From NCBI GenBank assembly GCA_044226485.1, contig JBGAGY010000008.1, positions 62,001 through 126,000 of the forward strand: 64,000 nt of DNA, given 5' to 3'. The stretch is from UBA6663 sp044226485 (GTDB lineage: Bacteria; Chloroflexota; Anaerolineae; Anaerolineales; UBA6663). This document shows positions 46,002 through 53,257 of the stretch, one piece after another. The notes beneath the pieces were generated by a model. It did not search any database. It had not been told where the DNA came from and was given only the letters and a program-made list of their open reading frames with translations. Position 1 is the stretch's first letter; the number at the start of each line of letters is the position of its first letter. Position numbers and translations under genes: made by a program.

Positions 46002-46924
46002 TGCCGGTCTGCCGTCCGCGGTCCGCCGTCTGCGGTCTCGTACAACGGCACTCGCGGATCACGAGTCTGATACGAGTTCTTGACCCAGGCGTGGGCCGGG
46101 TCGTCGGTGGCGGCCAGGCTTTGCGCGCTGCCCGCCAGGACGTTGAGGTAATAGGCCGTGTAGCCGACCGGGCAGGACACCGGGTGGTAGCCCTCGGGGA
46201 TCAGGACCACGTCGTTCTCGCGCGCTGTGACGACAGCGTCGATCGGCGAGCCGGCTTTGGCTAACGGCGAGGCCGGGTCTGTGTAAACGTGCTGAAAGGC
46301 GAACGCGCCGGGTTTGTCGAACTTGTAGAAGTAGATCTCGTCGAGGTCGGCTTCGAGGATGCGCCCGGCTGAGTCGGTGGTGTGGACGTCGTGCTTGTGG
46401 GGCGGGTAGCTCGACCAGTTGCCGCCGGGCGTGTAGACCTCGACGACGACCAATCGCGCGCAGGGGAAGCCCGGCGGGAGCAGGCTGTTGATCTGGCGCG
46501 TGGCGTGATCGCCGCCCCGGATCTCGGTGGCGACGTCGGCCGGGGTCACCAACCTGGGCGCGAACTCCTGCTCGGTGCGCACCCACGCGACGGCGAACTC
46601 CGTGTCGGTGAGCGCTGTGGCGGTCAGCGACGTCTGGCGCGGCAGATAGAGCGCGTGCGGCAGCCCGGTGAAAAGGCTCTCGCGCCCGCCGACCGAGTCG
46701 AAGCGGCCGCGGCTGGTGTCCACGTCGAGCCTGCCGTGCAGAGGCACGAGCGCCAGCTCGCAGTCGCCTGTCGCAAACGGCCAGCGGCCGCCGGCCGGCA
46801 ACCGCCAGGCCTGAAACGAGATCGTGTCCCAGCCCGCCTGTGCCGGCGTCACAGAGACCAGCGGCGCCGTCAGCGACGGGGTGGGCGCCGGATGGATCAC
46901 GAGGTTCGTGGCGTCATAGCGCAT
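45980..46924 (-). CDS. iolB: 5-deoxy-glucuronate isomerase
   Basis: A 314-residue bicupin that isomerises 5-deoxy-glucuronate to 2-deoxy-5-keto-gluconate. Metal-site text is NWSSYPPHKHDVH (residues about 178-190) followed by LDEIYFYKFDKPGAFAFQHVYTD and LIPEGYHPVSCPVGYTAYYLNVLAG, all typical of IolB. ATG 46924 is chosen over 46939 because GGGAG lies 6 bp upstream of it. After the usual family end (RDPRVPLYE) the frame continues for about 17 residues through a repeat element, giving an atypical tail. It is first gene of the leftward unit, controlled by the promoter and operator at 46981-47022. Confidence 0.93.
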   Translation of the reverse strand: MRYDATNLVIHPAPTPSLTAPLVSVTPAQAGWDTISFQAWRLPAGGRWPFATGDCELALVPLHGRLDVDTSRGRFDSVGGRESLFTGLPHALYLPRQTSLTATALTDTEFAVAWVRTEQEFAPRLVTPADVATEIRGGDHATRQINSLLPPGFPCARLVVVEVYTPGGNWSSYPPHKHDVHTTDSAGRILEADLDEIYFYKFDKPGAFAFQHVYTDPASPLAKAGSPIDAVVTARENDVVLIPEGYHPVSCPVGYTAYYLNVLAGSAQSLAATDDPAHAWVKNSYQTRDPRVPLYETADGGPRTADRQMTKDGS

Positions 46925-46980
46925 CGTGCTCTCCCTCAAGGCAGGCTCGCAAGAACGAGACGTGCGCTGAAGAACCGTTT

Positions 46981-46996
46981 ATGCACACGTATGCAT
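46981..46996. promoter_or_regulatory. Operator-like site B for the inositol LacI regulator
   Basis: ATGCACACGTATGCAT is palindromic at seven of eight base pairs and overlaps the -10 box of the iolB promoter. Read on the minus strand with its flank it shares CGTGTGCATAAAC exactly with site A at 37993-38013. A repressor bound here would block RNA polymerase. Confidence 0.75.
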
Positions 46997-47022
46997 TATA
47001 AAGGGTGGTTGAGGCGCGTCAA
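46995..47022 (-). promoter_or_regulatory. Sigma-70 promoter of the leftward inositol unit (iolB-iolD-iolG)
   Basis: On the minus strand TTGACG (47017-47022) and a perfect TATAAT (46995-47000) are spaced by 16 bp. Only one base of twelve departs from consensus. The transcription start would fall near 46988, inside the palindrome, about 65 bp before iolB. Confidence 0.85.
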
Positions 47023-47100
47023 GGCGAGGGGGGCTTCGTGGTCGGGATCTTCTGCTGACATCTCGCGCGCGTTGGGCGGCGAGTGGACGCTACATTGAAA

Positions 47101-47139
47101 CGGGCCTGTCGCGATGGTGAATGCCATCGGACAGGCCCG
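47101..47139 (-). terminator. Hairpin after the DUF5667/DUF5666-like gene
   Basis: A near-perfect stem pairs 47101-47117 with 47124-47139 with one bulged base and a 6-base loop. It lies 36 bp beyond the stop of the minus-strand membrane protein gene. Only a short T-run (TTTC) follows on that strand. Confidence 0.7.
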
Positions 47140-47174
47140 AGCCTGGCGCGCAGGGCGCCGACGCGATGAGCGAG

Positions 47175-48077
47175 TTACTTCTTCTCGATCCGATACGCGA
47201 TGGCCGTCCCGTCCCAGTAGCGCAGCGCGCGGACTTCAACTGTTGACCCGATCTGCGGGTCGCCGCGGATCTCGGTGCTGCCGTTGACCTGGAACGATTG
47301 GCCCGCCACGACCCAGTTGCCCGCCGTGGATTCCAGAGTGCCCTGGATCGTCACGTCCTCCGGCCGCGGAGTCTCGGTCGGCCCGGCGACCGGCCCTGGC
47401 CCCGGCCCACCTGATCCGTTGCCCGATTGCCCCGAGGCAGTTTGAGTGGGTGGCGGTGTTCGGCTGGGTTCGGTCGTACGCGACGGTTCCGTCGTGCGCG
47501 TGGGTTCCTGCGTTCGAGTGGGCTCTGTCGTCCGGCTCGGCTCGGCGGTGCGAGAAGGCTCGCGTGTGGCCTCGAGGGTGCGGGTGGGCTCGGTCGTGTT
47601 CGATGGCGATGGTCCGCTGTCCGAGCCGGGTTCATTCGAGGGCGCCCGGCTCGGCTCGAGCGGTTGTGGTGTGGGCGACGCCACGACGATGGACGGCGCG
47701 GACGCAGCGGGCGTGTCGTCGGCCGCGCGACCGTCGCCCGTCGAGGTGGCGCTCGATGCGGGTTCGTCACCCATCGAGACGTTCGATCCATAGGCGGGCA
47801 ATGGTGTGGCGCTCATCTGAAGGACGATGTCGGCGCGCCGCTCGGGGTCTGTGGACAGGCTGAGTTGAACCTGGAGCGCCTGCTCGCGGATCGCGAAGAA
47901 GAAATCGCCGGGCTGGCTCCCGGCCGCGGCCTCGAGCATGATAGAGGCCACGGCCCACACGCTCGCGCCAACGACGATCAGCGCGGGAAGGCCCAGCATC
48001 AACCAGCGCAGGGGCAGCCGCGAGGGGTTAGGCTCCACAATCCTCTCTTCAGCCTGAGCGGTGTTCTCGCTGCCCAA
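47175..48077 (-). CDS. Single-pass membrane protein with DUF5667-like segment, TEPSRT repeats and DUF5666-like domain
   Basis: A 300-residue protein. A cytoplasmic N-terminus of about 23 residues precedes one membrane helix (WLMLGLPALIVVGASVWAVA). Residues about 55-90 (PGDFFFAIREQALQVQLSLSTDPERRADIVLQMS) match the style of DUF5667, found in anti-sigma-like proteins. Residues about 165-215 are a run of EPTRT/EPSRT hexamers. The C-terminus (TIQGTLESTAGNWVVAGQSFQVNGSTEI...VEVRALRYWDGTAIAYRI) resembles DUF5666. Translation likely starts at TTG 48077, preceded by a G-rich ribosome site. No sigma-factor gene is adjacent, so an anti-sigma role is only a possibility. Confidence 0.75.
   Translation of the reverse strand: MGSENTAQAEERIVEPNPSRLPLRWLMLGLPALIVVGASVWAVASIMLEAAAGSQPGDFFFAIREQALQVQLSLSTDPERRADIVLQMSATPLPAYGSNVSMGDEPASSATSTGDGRAADDTPAASAPSIVVASPTPQPLEPSRAPSNEPGSDSGPSPSNTTEPTRTLEATREPSRTAEPSRTTEPTRTQEPTRTTEPSRTTEPSRTPPPTQTASGQSGNGSGGPGPGPVAGPTETPRPEDVTIQGTLESTAGNWVVAGQSFQVNGSTEIRGDPQIGSTVEVRALRYWDGTAIAYRIEKK
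47440..47595 (-). repeat. Coding tandem repeat of TEPSRT/TEPTRT hexamers
   Basis: Within the membrane protein gene the codons for Thr-Glu-Pro-Ser/Thr-Arg-Thr recur about eight times in an 18-bp period with small variations. The segment is likely an extended extracellular stalk. Such tracts easily change copy number by slippage. Confidence 0.8.
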
Positions 48078-48190
48078 CCCGTACCCCCTTTGCGCAGAGC
48101 GCCGATGCCCTTAGGTCGTGCAAGACCCGGGGGAGGTTACGCGACTCATGAAACACTCATCTGGCCCAGTGGTGGCCGGCTGGATCGCCC

Positions 48191-48222
48191 AACAAAAAAG
48201 GCCGGGCCTGGCGCCCGGCCTT
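48191..48222 (-). terminator. Rho-independent terminator of the PLP-decarboxylase unit
   Basis: A perfect 10-bp GC-rich stem (48198-48207 with 48213-48222) is followed on the minus strand by a run of six T. It lies 19 bp after the decarboxylase stop and ends the leftward four-gene unit. Confidence 0.92.
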
Positions 48223-48240
48223 CTCGACTCCGGCCCGCGT

Positions 48241-49644
48241 TCACCCCAGCGCCGCGGCCTTGATGATCGCGTCGACGCAGTGGTCGACGTCAACCTCGGT
48301 GGTGGCCCACGAAGAGACGCTGATGCGCATGGCGGCGCGGCCGTGCCAGACCGTGCCGCCCGCCCACAGTGTGCCTTCCTGTTGCACCGCGCGGATGACA
48401 CGGTGGGTGAATGCGTCGTCGCCGAACGAGACCAGCACCTGGTTGAGCTCCACCTCGTTCAGGATCTCGAAGCCCGCCGCCGCCAGCTTCTCGGCGAAGC
48501 GCGTCGCGAGACGGCAGCAGCGCTCGATCATCTCGGCCAGGCCGGAGCGCCCGAGCGAGTGCAGGGCCGCCCAGACCTCGATGCCGCGCGCCCGGCGCGA
48601 CATCTCCGGCGTGAGCTCCATCGGCTCGCGCGGCTGGTTGGGCTCGCCGTCGAGCAGATAGGCCGCGCGGATGTGCGACAGCGCCGCTCGCAGATGCCTA
48701 CGCTCGCGGCAGAACACAAGGCCGCTGTCGTAAGGGACGTTGAGCCACTTGTGGGCGTCGGTCGCCCACGAGTCGGCCTGGTCGACACCGGCGACAAGAT
48801 GCGCTCGCCCCGGCGCCGCGCCGGCCCACAGCCCGAAGGCGCTATCGACATGGACCCACGCGCCGGCTTCGTGCGCGACTCGACAGATCTCGCCGGCGGG
48901 GTCGAAGGCTCCGCTGTTGACGTTGCCGGCCTGGATGCACACGATCGTCGGGCCGGAAAGGGCGGGCAGGGCGTCGGCGCGCATCCGGCCCTGATCGTCG
49001 ACGGGCACGCGCACCACGCGCTCGCGCCCGAGGCCGAGCAGACTCAGCGCCTTCAGCAGGCTGACGTGCACCTCCTCGCCGACCACGACAGTGATCGGCG
49101 GAGCACCGAAGAGGCCCTGGCCCTCAACGTCCCACTCGAAGGCTCGCAGCACCGCGTGCCGCGCCGCTGCCAGCGCCGTGAAGTTCGCCATCGTCCCGCC
49201 GGTGACGAAGCTGACGCCTGACTCGGCCGGCAGCCCAAGGAGGTCGAGCAGCCACCGCGACGCCACGTCTTCGAGCTTGCTGGCGACGGGTGAGGCGACG
49301 GTCAGGCCGGCGTTCTGGTCCCACGCCGCCGCCAGCCAGTTCGCGGCCAGGCTGGCCGGCAGCGAGCCGCCGATGACGAAGCCGAAGTAGCGATTGCCGG
49401 CCGAGGCCACCGTGGCCGGCGAGCCGACGGCGTCGAGCAGCGCCAGGGTCTCGGCAGGCGCCTGCGGGCCCTCCGGCATGGGCTGATCGAAGGCGGCCAG
49501 GCCTGCCACGGCCTCGGGGTCAGGGAACACCGAACGCACGTCGAGCCCCGCCAGGAAGCGCCGGGCGCGTTGAGACGCGTCGGTCAGCAGCGCGTCGAGG
49601 TTGTCGGCATCGGTCCGCGCGGCGTCGATCATCGAATCGGTCAT
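48241..49644 (-). CDS. PLP-dependent amino-acid decarboxylase (group II type)
   Basis: A 467-residue enzyme of the aromatic-amino-acid/glutamate decarboxylase family. Seen are NRYFGFVIGGSLPASLAANWLA, GVSFVTGGTMANFTALAAARHA, WVHVDSAFGLWA and the PLP-lysine motif DAHKWLNVPYDSG. The C-terminal domain includes ELNQVLVSFGDD and MRISVSSWATTEVDVD. Substrate residues cannot be assigned by eye; relatives act on aromatic amino acids, 2,4-diaminobutyrate or cysteine sulfinate. ATG 49644 is the start of similarity. It follows the FAD oxidoreductase gene by 25 bp, so the two may act on the same compound. Confidence 0.88.
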   Translation of the reverse strand: MTDSMIDAARTDADNLDALLTDASQRARRFLAGLDVRSVFPDPEAVAGLAAFDQPMPEGPQAPAETLALLDAVGSPATVASAGNRYFGFVIGGSLPASLAANWLAAAWDQNAGLTVASPVASKLEDVASRWLLDLLGLPAESGVSFVTGGTMANFTALAAARHAVLRAFEWDVEGQGLFGAPPITVVVGEEVHVSLLKALSLLGLGRERVVRVPVDDQGRMRADALPALSGPTIVCIQAGNVNSGAFDPAGEICRVAHEAGAWVHVDSAFGLWAGAAPGRAHLVAGVDQADSWATDAHKWLNVPYDSGLVFCRERRHLRAALSHIRAAYLLDGEPNQPREPMELTPEMSRRARGIEVWAALHSLGRSGLAEMIERCCRLATRFAEKLAAAGFEILNEVELNQVLVSFGDDAFTHRVIRAVQQEGTLWAGGTVWHGRAAMRISVSSWATTEVDVDHCVDAIIKAAALG

Positions 49645-49669
49645 CGCTGGCTTCGCTCCGTTGGACGAC

Positions 49670-51079
49670 TTACGCCGGCTTGATGTTCTGGTTGAGTCGG
49701 AAGAGGTTGGTCGGGTCATAGCGGGCCTTGATCTGCCTGAGGCGTGGATAGTTGTCGCGATACGCCGCCGCCACGCGCTCCTGGCCTTCGTCCATCATCA
49801 TGTTGACGTAGGCGCCGCCGGCCGAGTGCGGGTGGAGCGCCTTCCAGTAGGCTTTGGACCACGCGATGGTGCGCTCGTTGTTGGCCGGATCAGGATCGAC
49901 GCCGACGATCACCTGGGCGAAGTTGGCGTCGCGGTAGCTCCAGGCCGTGTCGCCGGCGCCCACGCGCTGCGCCGCGCCGTTGATGGGATAGAGATGCATG
50001 GTCGAGTGCACCGACGGCAGCTGCTTCGCGTACTCGACGTGCAGGTCGATGGCCGCATCGGTCAGTTCGTTGACGAAGTCCGCATTCCAGTACCACTGCA
50101 GCCCGGGCGCATACAGGCCGTCGAACAGGCTCTGCAACGTCGCGAACGGGATCGGGCCGACGAAGTCGATGGCGATTGGAGCGACGGCGCGGATGGGCTT
50201 GAAGACCTCCTCGGCCTTGTCGAGCGGGCCGGTGTAGCACCAGGTGACCACGGCCATCTTCTTCAGGTGGTGTTCGGCCGGGAACATGTCGACGGGCGGA
50301 ACGGTGTGGATGCCGAACCAGCCGTTGAGTTCCTCAGGCCCCTTAAGGATCATATCGCGCCAGAAGCGCATAACGGTGGCGGTGTGCTCGATCGGCCAGA
50401 ACATCGGGCCGCCGTAGACGGTTGGCCCGACGGGGTTGCCGCGGAACAGGAACGACGTGACGACGCCGAAGTTGCCGCCGCCGCCGCGCAAGGCCCAGAA
50501 CAGATCCGGATGCGAGTCGACGTTGGCCGTGACGAGCCGGCCGTCGGCGAGGACGACGTCGACCTCGAGCAGGTTGTCGATGGTCAGACCGTAACGGCGC
50601 GTGAGGTAGCCGAGGCCGCCGCCGAGCGTCAGCCCGCCGACGCCGGTCGACGAGATGAAGCCAGTCGGCACGGCCAGGCCGAAGGGCGCCGTGGCGTGAT
50701 CGACATCGCCCCAGACGGCGCCGCCCTCGACCCGCACGGTGCGAGCGACCGGGTCGACGCGGACGGCCCGCATCTGCGACAGATCGATCACCAGGCCGTC
50801 GTCGACCATCGCGAGGCCTGCCCCGTTGTGTCCGCCGCCGCGGACCGCTATCGGCAGCCCGCGTTCACGGCCGAAGTGGACGGCCGCAATCACGTCGGCG
50901 GCGTCAGCGCAGCGCGCGATCAGCGCCGGGCGCCGATCGATCATGGCGTTGTAGAGCCGGCGCGCGCCATCGTAATCGGCGTCGTGCGGGCCGATGACGC
51001 GGCCGCGCAGCCGGGCGGCGAGGTCGCTGATGGCGCGCGTGTCGAGTTCGCGAACGGACGGTGCAGTGGGTGCGGTCAT
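49670..51079 (-). CDS. FAD-linked oxidoreductase, BBE-like (FAD_binding_4)
   Basis: A 469-residue flavoprotein of the berberine-bridge/hexose-oxidase group. The FAD domain includes IAVRGGGHNGAGLA, in which the His is the usual covalent flavin attachment point, and GGLTLGGGLGYLTRRYGLTIDNLLEVDVVLADG, where the second (Cys) attachment site is absent. DLFWALRGGGGNFGVVTSF is typical. The C-terminal BBE segment ends YDPTNLFRLNQNI. There is no signal peptide. Substrates in this family range from sugars to alkaloids and cannot be told here. Confidence 0.9.
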   Translation of the reverse strand: MTAPTAPSVRELDTRAISDLAARLRGRVIGPHDADYDGARRLYNAMIDRRPALIARCADAADVIAAVHFGRERGLPIAVRGGGHNGAGLAMVDDGLVIDLSQMRAVRVDPVARTVRVEGGAVWGDVDHATAPFGLAVPTGFISSTGVGGLTLGGGLGYLTRRYGLTIDNLLEVDVVLADGRLVTANVDSHPDLFWALRGGGGNFGVVTSFLFRGNPVGPTVYGGPMFWPIEHTATVMRFWRDMILKGPEELNGWFGIHTVPPVDMFPAEHHLKKMAVVTWCYTGPLDKAEEVFKPIRAVAPIAIDFVGPIPFATLQSLFDGLYAPGLQWYWNADFVNELTDAAIDLHVEYAKQLPSVHSTMHLYPINGAAQRVGAGDTAWSYRDANFAQVIVGVDPDPANNERTIAWSKAYWKALHPHSAGGAYVNMMMDEGQERVAAAYRDNYPRLRQIKARYDPTNLFRLNQNIKPA

Positions 51080-51118
51080 GGTTCTCTCCTGATGAAACGA
51101 ACGAAATCGACGCCGGGC

Positions 51119-52885
51119 CTACCGGCTCAAGGTGGTCAGGTACACGCGCGGCTGCAATCCGTTGGCCTCGATGGCGCCGATGTCGCAGGCGTCGATGCGC
51201 AACGCGCCGATCTGATCGCGTGGCAGACAGTTCGTGCCGCCGTTGAGTAAGGGGCTGCCTGGCAGGGGCAGGTGAAAGAACGTGCCGTTGACCGGGTCGG
51301 TGCTGAGCGATCCGAGCATCGGGTTTGCGCCGACGGTCGTGAACTGCGGGCCGCAGGTCATGTCGGTGACGTGGTTGCCGCCGTCGTTGCTGATCTGCCC
51401 GCTGCCGTCGCTGCCGCAGTTGACGCCGCTCGCGTTGACCAGAACCGCGCTGCGGAAGCGCGTGTTGCCGCCCAGCGCCGTGTAGGTGCCGCTGCCCGCG
51501 TTGTCCTTGATCGTCACGCTGTACAGCTCGGCCCGGCCGGTGATGTGCACGCCGCCGCCCTGGCCGCCTGTCGCGTTGTTGCCGCTGATCGTGGCGTTCT
51601 CGACCCGCACATACGGGCCGCTGGTCGGTGACGGCCCGGCGGCCAGCCACAGCCCGCCGCCGGACACCGCCCGGTTGTCGACGAACGCGCTGTCCGCGAC
51701 ATGCAGCCCGGCGTTGAACCGCGCCAGCCCGCCGCCGCTGCCTTCCGCGACGTTAAGATAGAACAGGCCGTTCGTGATCGACACGTTGGTCGTGTCCGTG
51801 TTCGCGTAGAGTCCGCCGCCCAGGCTGCCCGCCGTGTTGAGCTTGAAGGTCACATGATCGAGGGTGGCGGTCGCGGCCGTGCCGCCGCCGACGAACACGG
51901 CGCCGCCGAAGCGGCCCTGATTTTGAGACAGGTAGCTGCGCCACAGGTTCAGTGTGCCCGAGCTGAAAATCGCACCTCCGTAGCCGAACAGCACCGTCTG
52001 CGTGGGGGTCTGATTGGCCGAGATCAACGCGCCGTCGATGGCCAGGGCGCCGCCGGCGTTATAGAGGGCGCCGCCGTCTTCGGTGGAGCTGTTCCCGTTG
52101 AGTTGGAGCTTGCTCGAGAAGATCGACTCGGTCTGCGTGCCGTGCAACGTGAGCGCCGCGGCCGCGCCGACGTAAGCGGCCCCGCCCAGATGCGCGCGGT
52201 TCGAGAGGAAGACGCTGTCGATGACGGTGACGCGCGAGACGTTGTCGAGGTAGAGCCCGCCGCCGAAGCCGGACGCGGCGTCTGTGGCGAGGTTGTTGAA
52301 GAACAACGTGCCGCGCACGCTGACGGTCTCGGTCGCGGCGCTGCGGAAGCAGAGCGCGCCGCCGCCGAGCGTGGCCGTGTTGTTCTGAAAGACGCTGTTT
52401 TCGATCGAGGCGGAGCTGGCGATCAGCACTGCGCCGCCGCAGAAGTTGGGCGCGACGAGGCTGTTCTGCACCGTGACGCCCGACATGACGAGCGGGCCAA
52501 AGGCTCGCACCGCTGCGCCGCTCGCGTTGTTGCTGTAGGCCGAGTCGAAGGTGATGTTGCGCAGTTCGAGCGCCGGCGGCGCCTCGGTCAGTGTGCTGAG
52601 CAGGCGCGTGTTCAGGCCGCCCGTCAGGGTGATCACGCTGCCGCCGTCGATCACGGTATTCAGGCTGAGCACCTTTTCGCTCGTCAGCAAAATGGTGGCC
52701 GGGCCGCCGCAGTTGAACGTGATCGTGCCGCCGCCGTTCAGCGCCGCCGTGAAAGCGGCTTCGGTGCAACTGCCGGGCGTGCCGTCGCCGACGACGCCGG
52801 CCGCGTACGCGGGCCGGGCGGGGGCGACGGCCATGACGAGCAGGCCCAGACAGACCAGCAGACGGTAAACAGTGGGATGGAGCAT
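51119..52885 (-). CDS. Secreted beta-helix protein with choice-of-anchor Q-like repeats
   Basis: A 588-residue exported protein. The signal peptide (VYRLLVCLGLLVMAVAPARPAYA) would be cleaved after about residue 30. The remainder is a right-handed parallel beta-helix whose turns repeat GGGLY/GGAVF and asparagine-rich ladders (FQNNTATLGGGAL, NQGRFGGAVFVGGG), with a closing region DQIGALRIDACDIGAIEAN typical of choice-of-anchor Q proteins. ATG 52885 is preferred because GAGG lies 6 bp upstream; ATG 52906 is an alternative. It is probably a surface or extracellular polysaccharide-interacting protein; no catalytic motif is visible. Confidence 0.82.
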   Translation of the reverse strand: MLHPTVYRLLVCLGLLVMAVAPARPAYAAGVVGDGTPGSCTEAAFTAALNGGGTITFNCGGPATILLTSEKVLSLNTVIDGGSVITLTGGLNTRLLSTLTEAPPALELRNITFDSAYSNNASGAAVRAFGPLVMSGVTVQNSLVAPNFCGGAVLIASSASIENSVFQNNTATLGGGALCFRSAATETVSVRGTLFFNNLATDAASGFGGGLYLDNVSRVTVIDSVFLSNRAHLGGAAYVGAAAALTLHGTQTESIFSSKLQLNGNSSTEDGGALYNAGGALAIDGALISANQTPTQTVLFGYGGAIFSSGTLNLWRSYLSQNQGRFGGAVFVGGGTAATATLDHVTFKLNTAGSLGGGLYANTDTTNVSITNGLFYLNVAEGSGGGLARFNAGLHVADSAFVDNRAVSGGGLWLAAGPSPTSGPYVRVENATISGNNATGGQGGGVHITGRAELYSVTIKDNAGSGTYTALGGNTRFRSAVLVNASGVNCGSDGSGQISNDGGNHVTDMTCGPQFTTVGANPMLGSLSTDPVNGTFFHLPLPGSPLLNGGTNCLPRDQIGALRIDACDIGAIEANGLQPRVYLTTLSR

Positions 52886-52952
52886 CGATGACCTCACAGT
52901 GTTCATGGTTCGAAAGCCGTGGCGAGCGATGACCGATCGCGGCAGGCCTTGT

Positions 52953-53180
52953 TCAGCCTCGTGGTCCGCCGGCGTCGGCATCGATCGCTGGATCTTCCTG
53001 AGCGGGCAATGCCGGAAAATCGACATCGGCCGATCGCAGAAGGAAGGCGGCCAGGAGCTCGACGCTGGCGAACATCCGGCGTTCGCCGGTGTGCGGGTCC
53101 TCGATCGAGGCGCGCCAATGGGTGCCCCGGACCTGCCAGAGCCTCAACAAATAGGCCCGATAGCCCCTTGCCTGACCCAT
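52953..53180 (-). CDS. Small conserved-looking protein, YLLRLWQV/DPHTGER type
   Basis: A 75-residue protein read on the minus strand, ending just 67 bp before the beta-helix gene start. It begins MGQARGYRAYLLRLWQVRGT, then HWRASIEDPHTGERRMFASVELLAAFLL. I recall small proteins with a YLLRLWQ..WRASLEDPxTGERxxFASLExLxxFL pattern as frequent in Chloroflexota, but cannot check it. The layout (two strands, a turn and a helix) suggests a compact domain, with an acidic, proline-rich tail. It diverges from the BTAD regulator across 77 bp, so a regulatory or signalling link to that protein is plausible. Function unknown. Confidence 0.68.
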   Translation of the reverse strand: MGQARGYRAYLLRLWQVRGTHWRASIEDPHTGERRMFASVELLAAFLLRSADVDFPALPAQEDPAIDADAGGPRG

Positions 53181-53223
53181 GGGTCCACGCTAGCGCGCAG
53201 CTGCGAGAGGGGTGCGAGAGCCG

Positions 53224-53229
53224 TATAAT
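53224..53229 (+). promoter_or_regulatory. -10 element of the BTAD regulator gene
   Basis: A perfect TATAAT lies 28 bp before ATG 53258 in the divergent intergenic gap. The bases 16-18 bp upstream do not form a good -35 box, so the promoter may rely on an activator. The gene has no clear ribosome-binding site. Confidence 0.55.
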
Positions 53230-53257
53230 TTCCAGGCCACGCTCGTTCAATCAATCG

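Noticed and set aside
47440..47595. A CRISPR-like array
   Set aside because: The short period is 18 bp without spacers and stays in frame as TEPSRT codons inside a membrane protein gene.
49601..51250. A 549-codon open frame on the + strand opposite the FAD oxidoreductase
   Set aside because: The BBE-type oxidoreductase on the other strand has clear FAD motifs; this frame has none and no ribosome-binding site.
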